Position numbers and translations under genes: made by a program. From assembly GCA_046328115.1 (NCBI GenBank), contig JAXLXE010000002.1, forward strand, positions 620,001 through 684,000: a DNA stretch of 64,000 nucleotides. The letters run 5' to 3'. This DNA comes from JAXLXE01 sp046328115 (GTDB lineage Bacteria > Chloroflexota > UBA6077 > JACCZL01). This document shows positions 36,335 through 44,733 of this stretch, in pieces (positions within the stretch are counted from its first letter, which is position 1; each line of letters begins with the position of its first letter). The notes under the pieces are model-generated. The model saw only the letters and a list, made by a program, of their open reading frames with translations, was not told the origin of the DNA and did not search any database.

Positions 36335-37206
36335 ACTCCGCGGTGATGAGTCCAGCCCGTTCTTTTTCGCCCAGGCGCTGGGCCCTGCTCAAGCGGGCCG
36401 CCACCGCGCGGGGCGGCTGGGCGGGCGGGATCGTGCTGCTGGTGGCCCTCACGCTGGCGGTCCTGGCGGGCACCATCGCGCCGTTCGATCCGCTCAAGCA
36501 GGACCTGGGCGCCACGCTCAAGCCCCCGGGGGCCGAGCACCTGCTGGGCACGGACAACCTGGGGCGCGACATCTGGTCGCGGGTCATCTTCGGCACGCGC
36601 ATCTCGCTGGTGGCCGGCTTCGTGTCGGTGGCCATCGCCGTGGTCGTGGGGTCGCTTCTGGGGCTGGCCGCGGGCTACCTGGCTGGCCGCGTCGATGGCG
36701 TCATCATGCGGCTGATCGATGCCGTGCTGGCGTTCCCACCCCTGGTGCTGGCGCTGGCGCTGGGCGGCGTGCTGGGTACTGGCCTGGCCGGCGTGCTCAT
36801 CGCGCTGGGGGTGGTATACGCGCCCACGTTCGCCCGGCTGATGCGCGGGCAGGTGCTCACCATCAAGGAGCGGGAGTACGTGGCGGCCGCCCGGCTCCTG
36901 GGCGCGTCCGCGCCGCGGATCGTGGGCGCCCACGTGCTGCCAAACGCGATCACGCCGATCGTGGTGCAGGCCTCGTTGAGCGTCGCGTTTGCGATACTGG
37001 CAGAGGCGTCGCTCTCATTCCTGGGACTGGGCGTACCGCCGCCGGAGGCATCATGGGGCAACATGATCAACGCAGGCCGTGGCTACCTGCAGCAGGCGCC
37101 GTGGACGGTCTTCGGGCCGGGGGTGGCCCTGTTCGTAACCATCCTGGGGCTCAACTTCGTGGGCGACGCCGTGCGCGACGCGTTGGACCCGCGCATCCGC
37201 GTGTAG
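36331..37206 (+). CDS. ABC transporter permease, DppC type (first system)
   Basis: 291 residues with the DppC hallmarks: APFDPLKQDLGATLKPP, HLLGTDNLGRDIWSRVIFG, EAA loop REYVAAARLLGASAPRI, and the C-terminal FVGDAVRDALDPRIR. The ATG overlaps the previous permease stop. An unbroken frame runs from 35809, but that part is the wrong-frame shadow of the first permease. No ATPase gene is found in this cluster, so the importer must use ATPases encoded elsewhere. Confidence 0.95.
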   Translation: MNSAVMSPARSFSPRRWALLKRAATARGGWAGGIVLLVALTLAVLAGTIAPFDPLKQDLGATLKPPGAEHLLGTDNLGRDIWSRVIFGTRISLVAGFVSVAIAVVVGSLLGLAAGYLAGRVDGVIMRLIDAVLAFPPLVLALALGGVLGTGLAGVLIALGVVYAPTFARLMRGQVLTIKEREYVAAARLLGASAPRIVGAHVLPNAITPIVVQASLSVAFAILAEASLSFLGLGVPPPEASWGNMINAGRGYLQQAPWTVFGPGVALFVTILGLNFVGDAVRDALDPRIRV

Positions 37207-37241
37207 CCGCGGCGCTGCTGGGGTCCGCGCTCCTGTGGCTG

Positions 37242-37988
37242 GTGACGGCCGCGCCGGCGCTGGCCGTGGAGCAGCGCATCGTGACCCTGGAGACCCGCCC
37301 GGGCGTCACCCTCAAGGTCCTCATCACCACCCCTGACGAGCCGCCGGTCGCTGCCCTCATCATGCTCCCCGGTGGCCAGGGTGCGAACCACTTCCGCGAG
37401 CAGGATGGCGCCATCCGGTCGTCTGGCAACTTCCTGCTACGGGTCAATCGGGCCCTGGCTGGGCGGGGTTTCCTGACCGCCGTTATGGACGTGCCGTCAG
37501 ATCGGGCGGGCGGCACGGACGACGCGTTCAGGACCGGGCCGGAGCACCTGGTTGACGTGGCCGCCGTGCGCGACCATCTGCGCGGGATCGGTGAGATGCC
37601 CCACGTGGTGATCGGGACCAGCCGCGGCACGCTCTCCGCCGCCCACATCGGCATCAACATGCCAGACCTGCGCGCCGTCCTGCTGACCTCGTCCATCGCG
37701 CCTGTGCTGAACCTCCCGCTGGATCAGCTTGCGCCGCCGCTGCTGGTGGTCCACCACGTGAACGACACCTGCCGGATCACGCCGTTCCAGGTTGCGCGGG
37801 ACATCTACGACCGCGCCACCGCCACGCCCCGCAAGAACCTCTTCGAGGTGGAGGGCGGCGATCCGCCGCGCCAGGCCGACCCCTGTGAGGCGCTGACCGC
37901 GCACGGCTTCCTGGGCCGCGAGGAGAGCGTGGTGGGCGCGATGACCGACTGGCTGCGGGAGACCCTGGCCGCGCCGCAGACGCCTTGA
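37242..37988 (+). CDS. Secreted alpha/beta-hydrolase-like protein, start uncertain
   Basis: The frame encodes an alpha/beta-hydrolase-type core: VAALIMLPGGQGANHF, FLTAVMDVPSDRAGG, VVIGTSRGTLSAAHIG (nucleophile elbow G-T-S-R-G), LLVVHHVNDTCR. A typical Sec signal (ALLGSALLWLVTAAPALA) directly precedes it, but no ATG, GTG or TTG starts that signal: the frame is open back through the permease stop with only CTG or GTA codons at the right place. I give the GTG at 37242, which would cut the signal short; a CTG start at 37215 or 37218 or an indel in the sequence is also possible. The function is unknown. Confidence 0.7.
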   Translation: MTAAPALAVEQRIVTLETRPGVTLKVLITTPDEPPVAALIMLPGGQGANHFREQDGAIRSSGNFLLRVNRALAGRGFLTAVMDVPSDRAGGTDDAFRTGPEHLVDVAAVRDHLRGIGEMPHVVIGTSRGTLSAAHIGINMPDLRAVLLTSSIAPVLNLPLDQLAPPLLVVHHVNDTCRITPFQVARDIYDRATATPRKNLFEVEGGDPPRQADPCEALTAHGFLGREESVVGAMTDWLRETLAAPQTP

Positions 37989-38047
37989 GCCACGGCCCCG
38001 CCCGTCGGCCGCCGGGCCCTTCCGGGTACACTGAGAGCACGCAATTG

Positions 38048-38074
38048 ACTCCACGCGCTTAACTCCACGCGCTT
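38048..38074 (+). promoter_or_regulatory. Direct repeat upstream of the AOR gene
   Basis: ACTCCACGCGCTT occurs at 38048-38060 and again at 38062-38074, with TTGACT overlapping its front and TTGACA at the rear. It stands 17-43 bases before the AOR start codon and may be an operator. Confidence 0.35.
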
Positions 38075-38090
38075 GACAGAGGAGGCTTGG

Positions 38091-39968
38091 ATGGCCAACG
38101 GCTTCACCGGAAAGATCCTCCACGTGGATCTCACCGCGAACAAGCATTGGGTAGAGGAGCCCAGCGAGGACTTCTACCGCAAGATCATGGGTGGCCGGGG
38201 GCTGGTTGCCCACTACCTGCTCACGCTGGTCCCGCGCGGCGCCGACGCGCTGTCGCCGGAGAACGTGGTGGTGTTCGCGCCAGGGGTGGTCACCGGCGCC
38301 TCCTTCTCCGGCCAGGGCCGCAACGGCGTGGGCGCCAAGAGCCCGCTGACCGGCGGCTTCGGCAACGCCGAGGCCGGCGGCTTCTGGGGCGCCGAGTGCA
38401 AGCGAGCCGGGTACGATGCCGTAGTCGTCCGCGGCAAGGCCGCGAAGCCGTCCTACCTGTGGATCCATGAGGGCGCCGTGGAGATCCGCGACGCCAAGAA
38501 CGTCTGGGGCCTGGGCATCGGCGACGCGCAGGACAAGATGCGCGAGGAAGTTGGCGACAAGGGTGCCCGGACCGTCCTGATCGGCCAGGCCGGCGAGAAC
38601 CTGGTTCGCTACGCGTGCGTGGTGAACGACATCACGCACTTCGCCGGGCGGACCGGCGTTGGCGCCGTGATGGGCTCCAAGAACTTCAAGGGCATCATCA
38701 CCAAGGCCAAGGGCGCGCTCCCCGTGGCAGATGCCAAGCCCGGCCAGGAGCTGGGCAAGTGGATGACCCAGAACCTGAACCTCACCTGGAACTTCCACGA
38801 TGTCGGAACGGCCGGCGGCCTGCGCGGCCTGTCGCTGGCGGGCGGCCTGCCCACTTTCAACTTCCAGGAAGGCTCGTTCGAGGGCAACGAGAAGATCACC
38901 GGCGAGACCATGCGCGACACCATCCTGGTGAAGCGCGACACCTGCTACGCCTGCGCCGTTCGCTGCAAGCGCGTGGTCGAGGTGACCGAGCCCGAGGATC
39001 TAAAGGTAGACCCGAAGTACGGCGGCCCGGAGTACGAGAGCCTGGGCGCGCTGGGCTCCAACTGCGGCATCGACGATCTGAAGGTTCTGGCCAAGGCCAA
39101 CGAGCTCACCGCCATCTACGGCCTGGACACCATCTCCTGCGGCATGGCCATCTCCTGGGCCATGGAGTGCACGGAGAAGGGCCTGCTGAGCGCGGCCGAC
39201 CTGGGCGGCGAGCAGTGCCGCTTTGGCCACTCCGAGGATCTGCTCAACGCGATCCACGCCATCGCCTTCCGCCGCGGCAAGCTGGGCAACCTGCTAGCCG
39301 AGGGCGTCAAGCGGGCCAGCGACCAGATCGGCCGCGGGACCGACGAGTACGCTCTGCACGTCAAGGGCCAGGAACTTCCCATGCACGAGCCGCGCATCAA
39401 GCACGCGCTGGGCATGGGCTACACCGTCTCCCCGACGGGCGCCTGCCACATGCACAACATGCACGACACCGCCTACACCGCGGACAACCCGGGCTTCGCC
39501 CGCATCCGCGAGTTCAAGAACTTCCAGCCGATCTCCGTCCACGGCTTCGACGAGAACAAGCTGGACCTGTTCGTGCACCACTCCACGTGGCGACACTTCC
39601 TGGACTCCGTGGGCCTCTGCCACTTCCTGCCGTACAGCCCATCGCAGGTCAACGCCGTGGTCAGCGGCATGACCGGCTGGGACACGGACATCTGGGAGCT
39701 GCTGGGCACCGGCAGGCGAGCCGCCACCATGGCGCGCCTGTTCAACATCCGTGAGGGATTCACGGACAAGGACGACGCGCTGCCCAAGCGGTTCTACCAG
39801 GAGTTCCGCAACCACAACTCGTCCACCGGCAAGCCGCTCGTGGAGTCAGAGGTGGACGCGGCACGCGTGGGCTACTACAAGGCCATGGGCTGGGACGAGC
39901 ACGGCGTGCCCACCCGCGAGACGCTGGAGGAGCTGGGCCTGACCGAGTACGCCGGCGCGCTGGCCTAG
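38091..39968 (+). CDS. aor: Aldehyde ferredoxin oxidoreductase
   Basis: 625 residues, the usual length. The opening FTGKILHVDLTANKHWVEEP, GGRGLVAHYLL, and GASFSGQGRNGVGAKSPLTG bind the bis-pterin tungsten cofactor. The [4Fe-4S] ligands are the C-X2-C-X3-C of TCYACAVRC plus the Cys of DSVGLC. Enzymes of this family oxidise aldehydes to acids (or reduce acids) with ferredoxin, or act on related substrates in the wider family. The ATG at 38091 has GAGGAGG upstream; the frame reaches back to 38073 without homology. A MoaD/ThiS-like gene converges on it from downstream, consistent with tungsto/molybdopterin supply. Confidence 0.95.
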   Translation: MANGFTGKILHVDLTANKHWVEEPSEDFYRKIMGGRGLVAHYLLTLVPRGADALSPENVVVFAPGVVTGASFSGQGRNGVGAKSPLTGGFGNAEAGGFWGAECKRAGYDAVVVRGKAAKPSYLWIHEGAVEIRDAKNVWGLGIGDAQDKMREEVGDKGARTVLIGQAGENLVRYACVVNDITHFAGRTGVGAVMGSKNFKGIITKAKGALPVADAKPGQELGKWMTQNLNLTWNFHDVGTAGGLRGLSLAGGLPTFNFQEGSFEGNEKITGETMRDTILVKRDTCYACAVRCKRVVEVTEPEDLKVDPKYGGPEYESLGALGSNCGIDDLKVLAKANELTAIYGLDTISCGMAISWAMECTEKGLLSAADLGGEQCRFGHSEDLLNAIHAIAFRRGKLGNLLAEGVKRASDQIGRGTDEYALHVKGQELPMHEPRIKHALGMGYTVSPTGACHMHNMHDTAYTADNPGFARIREFKNFQPISVHGFDENKLDLFVHHSTWRHFLDSVGLCHFLPYSPSQVNAVVSGMTGWDTDIWELLGTGRRAATMARLFNIREGFTDKDDALPKRFYQEFRNHNSSTGKPLVESEVDAARVGYYKAMGWDEHGVPTRETLEELGLTEYAGALA

Positions 39969-39992
39969 GCCACGCGACGCTTCAAACCCAGA

Positions 39993-40031
39993 GGCGCCCG
40001 GCGGTGAACCGCCGGGCGCCTTTCACGTTTT
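39993..40031 (+). terminator. Strong rho-independent terminator after aor
   Basis: A perfect 12-bp stem, GGCGCCCGGCGG and CCGCCGGGCGCC, with loop TGAA, followed by TTTCACGTTTT. It ends the aor transcript and, read from the other strand, probably also the convergent MoaD-like transcript. Confidence 0.9.
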
Positions 40032-40047
40032 CCAGCCGAGGCGCAGC

Positions 40048-40311
40048 TCAGCCGCCGGCAACCGGCGCGAACATCTCCACGCTGTCGCCGGGCTCCAGCG
40101 TCTCGCCCACCTTGGCCAGGCTGCCGTTGCGCGCGATCATCCAGACCTCGCCTTCCGGCACACCAAGATCGCGGAGCATCTGCGCAATGGTGGTGCCAGG
40201 CGCAAGCTCAATCGGCACGCCGGTCCTGGTGCGACCGAAGTGGACGGCGAGCTCGCCGCGTGGGAACAGGGTGATGGTCATTTTGGGGGTGGCCTGCTCG
40301 GTCTGGCTCAC
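40048..40311 (-). CDS. MoaD/ThiS family sulfur-carrier-like protein
   Basis: 87 residues with a ubiquitin-like fold pattern: ITLFPRGELAVHFG, PIELAPGTTIAQMLRDLGVP, LAKVGETLEPGDSVEMFAPVAGG. The C-terminal Gly-Gly, needed for thiocarboxylate formation in MoaD and ThiS, is present. It probably carries sulfur for pterin cofactor or another product. The GTG start overlaps the stop of the upstream glycosidase gene (GTGA); an ATG at 40281 is an alternative that removes ten residues. It faces the aor gene, whose enzyme needs a dithiolene pterin; a link is plausible but not proven. Confidence 0.8.
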   Translation of the reverse strand: MSQTEQATPKMTITLFPRGELAVHFGRTRTGVPIELAPGTTIAQMLRDLGVPEGEVWMIARNGSLAKVGETLEPGDSVEMFAPVAGG

Positions 40312-41843
40312 GGGACGAGCTCCATCTGCGCGACGGTCCCCCCGACCACCTCGACCTCGCCGAGCCGTCCGGCGCCCGCCGCGTGTTGCAGGCTGATAGC
40401 GTAGCGTCCCGAGGGGAGCGAAGGCACGCCAAAGAAGCCGCCGCCGTCCGTCTCACCCGAGACGAGCACCGGACCGGCGACCTCGACGCGGGCACCGTCC
40501 AGCCCGGGAGTGCGCAGCAGGAATCCCCCCGCGTTGGCGCCGACCTTCCACGCCATGGTCGGGACTGGCAGCCACGAGCCAAACGGGGGCTTGCCCCCAT
40601 TGATGGAATTCGGTGTAGACAGAGATGTCCAGACGTCTGGTTCGCCGCCGACCGCGTCGCGACGAGGGGCCGCGTACGAATACAGGACCACGCCCGCGGC
40701 CCTGCCTCCGCGCGTACCCGCGCTCAGCGAACGGCGAATCTGGGCCACGCTGTCGGCCGCGCCGTTCATGTAGGCGCCGAGGCCCGATGCGACCTGGCGA
40801 TCGTAAGCGTTTTCGCGCTGGAACTCCAGCCAGTTGTCCAACCAGGCGCCCTGGCCGGACGACTCGCGGAAGTAGTTCATGGGCACCGCCAGATCCAGGA
40901 TGCCCTGCTCCAACCAGCCCCGCCAGTCCTGAAAGACGTTGGCGTAGGCGGCGGTGCGCTCCCAGTCGGCCCGCGAGCGCGGGCCCGCGCCCCAGGGGAT
41001 TACGGCGGCGCTGACGCGGACGCTGGAGCGCTCAGCGTAAGCTTCGAGGTAGATCCGCCGCACGAGGGCGGTCACCTGGTCGCGGCGCCACTGCGACCAC
41101 TGCGCGTCGTTGGGCTCCGGCCGCCCGGAGCGCCCGAAGCGCGCGTTGAATCGCTCGATGCTGGTGGGGTTGTAGCCCCACCTTCGATCGGACTCACCCT
41201 CAAAGTAGCGGATGCGGTCCAGGTGGATACCGTCCACGTCGTACTCCCGGACGATGGAGCGCACGATGTCCGCGGTGTAGCGCGCGGCATCAGGGTGGCC
41301 GGGATCGAGATAGTAAGAGTCACCCCAGGCCTGGCCGTCGTCGCGCAGGCTAATCCAGTTCTCGCGGCCCGGCGCGTTGGGTCCGTGCTGGGTGAAGGCG
41401 TGGACGCTGGATCTGGGGGAACGATCGCGGTCTCCCCAGATGGGCAGCGCCACGATCCAGGCGTGGATCTCCATGCGAGGCGTGCCGCCGTGGGCCTGCT
41501 GGATCAGGTAGTCCAATGGATCGAAGTCCGCCGCCAGCGAGCTGTCGTCAGCGCGCGGCTCGAGGGAGCGTGTGTAGAACGCGTCGCCCCGCCGCCGGAT
41601 CTGCACGAACAGAGCATTGATGTTCGCCCGCCGCGCATCCGCCAGGAGGCGATCCGCCTGAGCGCGGGTCTTGAAACCGTCGTGATAGGCGTCTACCCAC
41701 AGCCCGCGGAGCTCGCCCTGCACGGTGGCGGCGGAGACGTTACCACCGAAGAGCTGGGCGCTGACGGTGGCCGGATGTAGCGTGGAGGGGAGAAGGGTGA
41801 CCGCGCAGATCAGCGCGGCGAGAAGCAGAGCTCGCAGTCTCAA
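40308..41843 (-). CDS. Secreted GHL10-type glycosyl hydrolase-like protein
   Basis: About 511 residues from a TTG at 41843. A Sec signal (ALLLAALICAVTLLP, cleavage near VSA) is followed by a TIM-barrel resembling GHL10/YngK-type proteins: GELRGLWVDAYHDGFKTRAQ, INALFVQIRRRGDAFY, MEIHAWIVALPIWGD, REYDVDGIHLDRIRYF, RRIYLEAYAERSSVRVSAAV, ILDLAVPMNYFRE. The C-terminal 100 residues look like a carboxypeptidase-regulatory-type sandwich (GGFFGVPSLPSGRYAISL). Members are poorly characterised and may act on cell-wall or exopolysaccharide glycans. A much longer frame to 42986 is a chimera through the opposite binding-protein gene. Confidence 0.82.
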   Translation of the reverse strand: MRLRALLLAALICAVTLLPSTLHPATVSAQLFGGNVSAATVQGELRGLWVDAYHDGFKTRAQADRLLADARRANINALFVQIRRRGDAFYTRSLEPRADDSSLAADFDPLDYLIQQAHGGTPRMEIHAWIVALPIWGDRDRSPRSSVHAFTQHGPNAPGRENWISLRDDGQAWGDSYYLDPGHPDAARYTADIVRSIVREYDVDGIHLDRIRYFEGESDRRWGYNPTSIERFNARFGRSGRPEPNDAQWSQWRRDQVTALVRRIYLEAYAERSSVRVSAAVIPWGAGPRSRADWERTAAYANVFQDWRGWLEQGILDLAVPMNYFRESSGQGAWLDNWLEFQRENAYDRQVASGLGAYMNGAADSVAQIRRSLSAGTRGGRAAGVVLYSYAAPRRDAVGGEPDVWTSLSTPNSINGGKPPFGSWLPVPTMAWKVGANAGGFLLRTPGLDGARVEVAGPVLVSGETDGGGFFGVPSLPSGRYAISLQHAAGAGRLGEVEVVGGTVAQMELVP

Positions 41844-42047
41844 GGCTGGGGGTGCCCCCGTGGCGGCCAGACGCGGCCGCGGATTGGCTGAATGGTGCCA
41901 GCATAGATAACGTGCTGTCCCGCGCACTGGTCGCGAGACGGGCAGAGTACGGGCCGTGACACCATTGATTTCCCGCCCTCGTGCGCCTAGACTACGGCAC
42001 TTGATCCGCGTCGCTCGCTTTCTTGTCTTTCCTGGAGGGAGACGATC

Positions 42048-43742
42048 ATGAGCACGTTCAGGCATTCGCGTCGTATGTTTCTCGGTGGCGCGCTGGGCGC
42101 CAGCATCGTCGGAGTTTTGACCGCGTGCGGCCAACAGCAGGCCGCGCCGTCCAAACCGTCCGAGTCCAAGCCGGCCGACGCCAAGCCGGCGGCGCCCGCC
42201 GCGGCCGCTCCAACCGCGGCGCCTGCCGCGAAGCCTGCCGCCGAGGCGAAACCGGCCCAGCAGGCCGCACCCGCCGCGGGCAAGGCCGGCGGCAACCTCA
42301 CCTACGGCCTCTCCGCGGACCCGCCGAACCTCGATCCGCACGTTGATACGGGCGCGGCCGCGATGACCGTAAAGCAACTCGTCTACAACACCCTGGTCCG
42401 CTACAACGCGAAAGGCGAGATCATCCCGGACCTGGCCGAGTCGTGGACGACACCGGACGACAAGACATACGTCTTCAAGCTCCGCAAGGGCGCCAAGTTC
42501 CACGACGGCACGGAGCTCACCGCGGAGGACGTGAAGGCCTCCTACGCGCGGATCCTGGAGCCGAAGACCGGCGCCCGCCGCCGAGCCAACATGGTTGACA
42601 TCAAAGAGGTGGTGGCGGACGACGCCAACACGGTGCGGCTGGTCCTGAACAAGCCGAATGCGCCGCTTATGGCCAACCTGGCCCGCCCGGAGGCGGCGAT
42701 TCTCTCCAAGAAGTTCCTGGAGTCCAGCGGCGACCCGAACGTGAAGATGGTGGGCACCGGGCCGTTCAAACTGGCCTCCCGCGAGCCCGGCGTGAAGCTG
42801 ATCCTGGAGAAGAACGCGGACTACTTCCGCTCCGGCCTGCCGAAGCTGGACAAGATCACGTTTGTCCCCTACCCGGACGAGAACACCCGAGTGACGGCCC
42901 TCAAGGCCGGCGACGTGGACATCATTGACTACCTGCCGTGGAAGGACACCGCGCCGCTCCAGGGCGACCCGAAGATCGACGTGCACCCGGGCGACGAATC
43001 GGCTTTCATGACGATCATCTACAACGTCCGCCAGAAGCCGTTCGACGATCCACGGGTGCGGCGGGCGTTTGGCTACGCCGTCAACAAGAAGAGCATCGTG
43101 GACGCCGTGTTCTACGGCCGCGGCTCGATCATGACGGGCGGGCTGATCCCCAAGAGCTCCTGGGCGTACGATGCCAGCCTGGAGAACACGTTCCCCTACG
43201 ATCCCGAGAAGGCCAAGGCACTGCTCAAGGAGGCGGGCTACGGCGATGGGCTGAAGGTGAAGCTGCTCTCCACCTCACAATACGGCATGCATCAGGGTAG
43301 CGCCGAGATCGTGCAGAACGATCTGAAGAAAATCGGTGTTCAGGTGGACCTGGAGCTGTACGACTGGCCCACCACGGTGGACAAGTACAACAAGCAGGAC
43401 TTCCAGTTCCGCATCCACGGTCTGGGGGCAGACATCCTGGATCCGGACTTCATGAGCGTGTTCTTCTACAAGGACACGTCGCACAACAAGTCCAGCGGCT
43501 TCAGCGACCCGCAGCTCGACACGATGTTCGAGGAAGCCCGCGCCACGGCCGACCAGGCCAAGCGAAAGGCGATGTACGCGCAGATCGAGCGCCGGATCAT
43601 GGATGCGTCGCCGTTCACCTACCTGGCATGGCGCGAGCAGTCAGAGGCTACCAACAAGAAGGTGAAGGGCTACCAGCACTTCCCGGCCGGCCTGTTTGCC
43701 ATCTCCAGCCTCTCGCTGGAGGAGGTGACCATTGACGGCTAG
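42048..43742 (+). CDS. ABC transporter substrate-binding lipoprotein, family 5 (second system)
   Basis: 564 residues. Tat motif SRRMFLGG (residues 7-14) with lipobox Cys27 (VLTAC), and an Ala/Pro/Lys linker to about residue 80. The core is of the DppA type: GGNLTYGLSADPPNLDPHV, YVFKLRKGAKFHDGTELTAED, GTGPFKLASREPGVKL, VRRAFGYAVNKKSIVDAVF. It is paralogous to the first system at 33628, with the same modular build but clearly different sequence, so it probably binds another solute. GGAGGGAGA before the ATG gives a good ribosome site. Confidence 0.93.
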   Translation: MSTFRHSRRMFLGGALGASIVGVLTACGQQQAAPSKPSESKPADAKPAAPAAAAPTAAPAAKPAAEAKPAQQAAPAAGKAGGNLTYGLSADPPNLDPHVDTGAAAMTVKQLVYNTLVRYNAKGEIIPDLAESWTTPDDKTYVFKLRKGAKFHDGTELTAEDVKASYARILEPKTGARRRANMVDIKEVVADDANTVRLVLNKPNAPLMANLARPEAAILSKKFLESSGDPNVKMVGTGPFKLASREPGVKLILEKNADYFRSGLPKLDKITFVPYPDENTRVTALKAGDVDIIDYLPWKDTAPLQGDPKIDVHPGDESAFMTIIYNVRQKPFDDPRVRRAFGYAVNKKSIVDAVFYGRGSIMTGGLIPKSSWAYDASLENTFPYDPEKAKALLKEAGYGDGLKVKLLSTSQYGMHQGSAEIVQNDLKKIGVQVDLELYDWPTTVDKYNKQDFQFRIHGLGADILDPDFMSVFFYKDTSHNKSSGFSDPQLDTMFEEARATADQAKRKAMYAQIERRIMDASPFTYLAWREQSEATNKKVKGYQHFPAGLFAISSLSLEEVTIDG

Positions 43743-43785
43743 GCTCACGGCGAGGCCCGCCTCGTGAGCCACTGAGGTCAGGGGG

Positions 43786-44733
43786 GTGACTCGCTACGTC
43801 CTGCGGCGGGTGATCCAGGCGTTCGTCCTGGTCTTCGCCGTGGCTACATTGATCGCGGTGGTCGTCCGGGTGATCCCGGGCGACCCCGTGGCCATGCTGC
43901 TGGGTGAGGAGCAGGCTGGCCAGGAGCGGGGCCAGCTTCTCCGTGAGGAGCTGGGGCTGGACAAGCCGGTCCTGGTGCAGTACCTATCCTGGCTGGGCCG
44001 GCTGGCCCAGGGCGATCTCTCCAAGAGCATCATCAGCAAGCGACCGATTGGACCGGACCTGGCCACGCGGCTGCCCCGCACGCTGGAGCTCACCGTGGCG
44101 GCGGTGGTGATTGGGTCGCTGATCGGCATCCCGTTTGGCGTGTTCGCGGCGGTGAACCGCAACAGGATCGGTGATTACGTCGTGTCCGTGGTGGCCTTGC
44201 TGGGGCTTTCTTCACCGGTGTTCGTGCTGGGGACCCTGATGGTCCTGGTGTTCGGGCTCTGGCTGCGTTGGTTTCCCGCGACCGGCTTCGTGGAATTCTC
44301 GCAGGACCCGGTAGCGCATTTGAATCGACTGCTCCTGCCGGCGGTGACGCTGGGCATCGGCATGGCCGGCGTGATCGCGCGGATGTCGCGCTCGTCGATG
44401 CTGGAAGTGCTGGGCGAGGACTACCTCCGCACGGCGCGCGCCGCGGGCCACCGCGAGCGTGTGGTGCTGGTGCGGCACGCGCTGCCCAATGCGCTGATAC
44501 CGGTGGTTGGGCTGGTGGGAATCCAGATGGGCGTGCTGCTGGGGGGGAGCGTGATCGTGGAGTACATCTTCAACTGGCCTGGGCTCAGCACGTTCCTGCT
44601 CCAGGGCATCGCCCAGCGCGACTACCCCGTGGTTCAGGCGGTGGTGCTAGTGGTGTCTACGCTGTTCGTGCTGCTAAATCTGCTGACGGATCTGTCCTAC
44701 GGGGTTCTGGATCCCAGGATCCGCTATGAGTAG
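43786..44733 (+). CDS. ABC transporter permease, DppB type (second system)
   Basis: 315 residues starting MTRYVLRRVIQAFVLVFAV with six membrane segments and the EAA loop EVLGEDYLRTARAAGHRERV. The conserved RVIPGDPVAMLLGEEQAG loop and C-terminal LSYGVLDPRIRYE are typical of DppB/OppB. The GTG start follows a G-rich ribosome site 44 bp after the binding-protein gene. Its stop lies eight bases inside the next gene. Confidence 0.95.
   Translation: MTRYVLRRVIQAFVLVFAVATLIAVVVRVIPGDPVAMLLGEEQAGQERGQLLREELGLDKPVLVQYLSWLGRLAQGDLSKSIISKRPIGPDLATRLPRTLELTVAAVVIGSLIGIPFGVFAAVNRNRIGDYVVSVVALLGLSSPVFVLGTLMVLVFGLWLRWFPATGFVEFSQDPVAHLNRLLLPAVTLGIGMAGVIARMSRSSMLEVLGEDYLRTARAAGHRERVVLVRHALPNALIPVVGLVGIQMGVLLGGSVIVEYIFNWPGLSTFLLQGIAQRDYPVVQAVVLVVSTLFVLLNLLTDLSYGVLDPRIRYE

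Noticed and set aside
35809..37206. A 465-codon single permease starting at 35809
   Set aside because: The first 174 codons are out-of-frame DppB sequence. The DppC protein starts at 36331 with an ATGA overlap.
40308..42986. An 892-codon minus-strand protein
   Set aside because: Its N-terminal third is the antisense of the binding-protein gene at 42048. Only the part from 41843 has signal peptide and glycosidase pattern.
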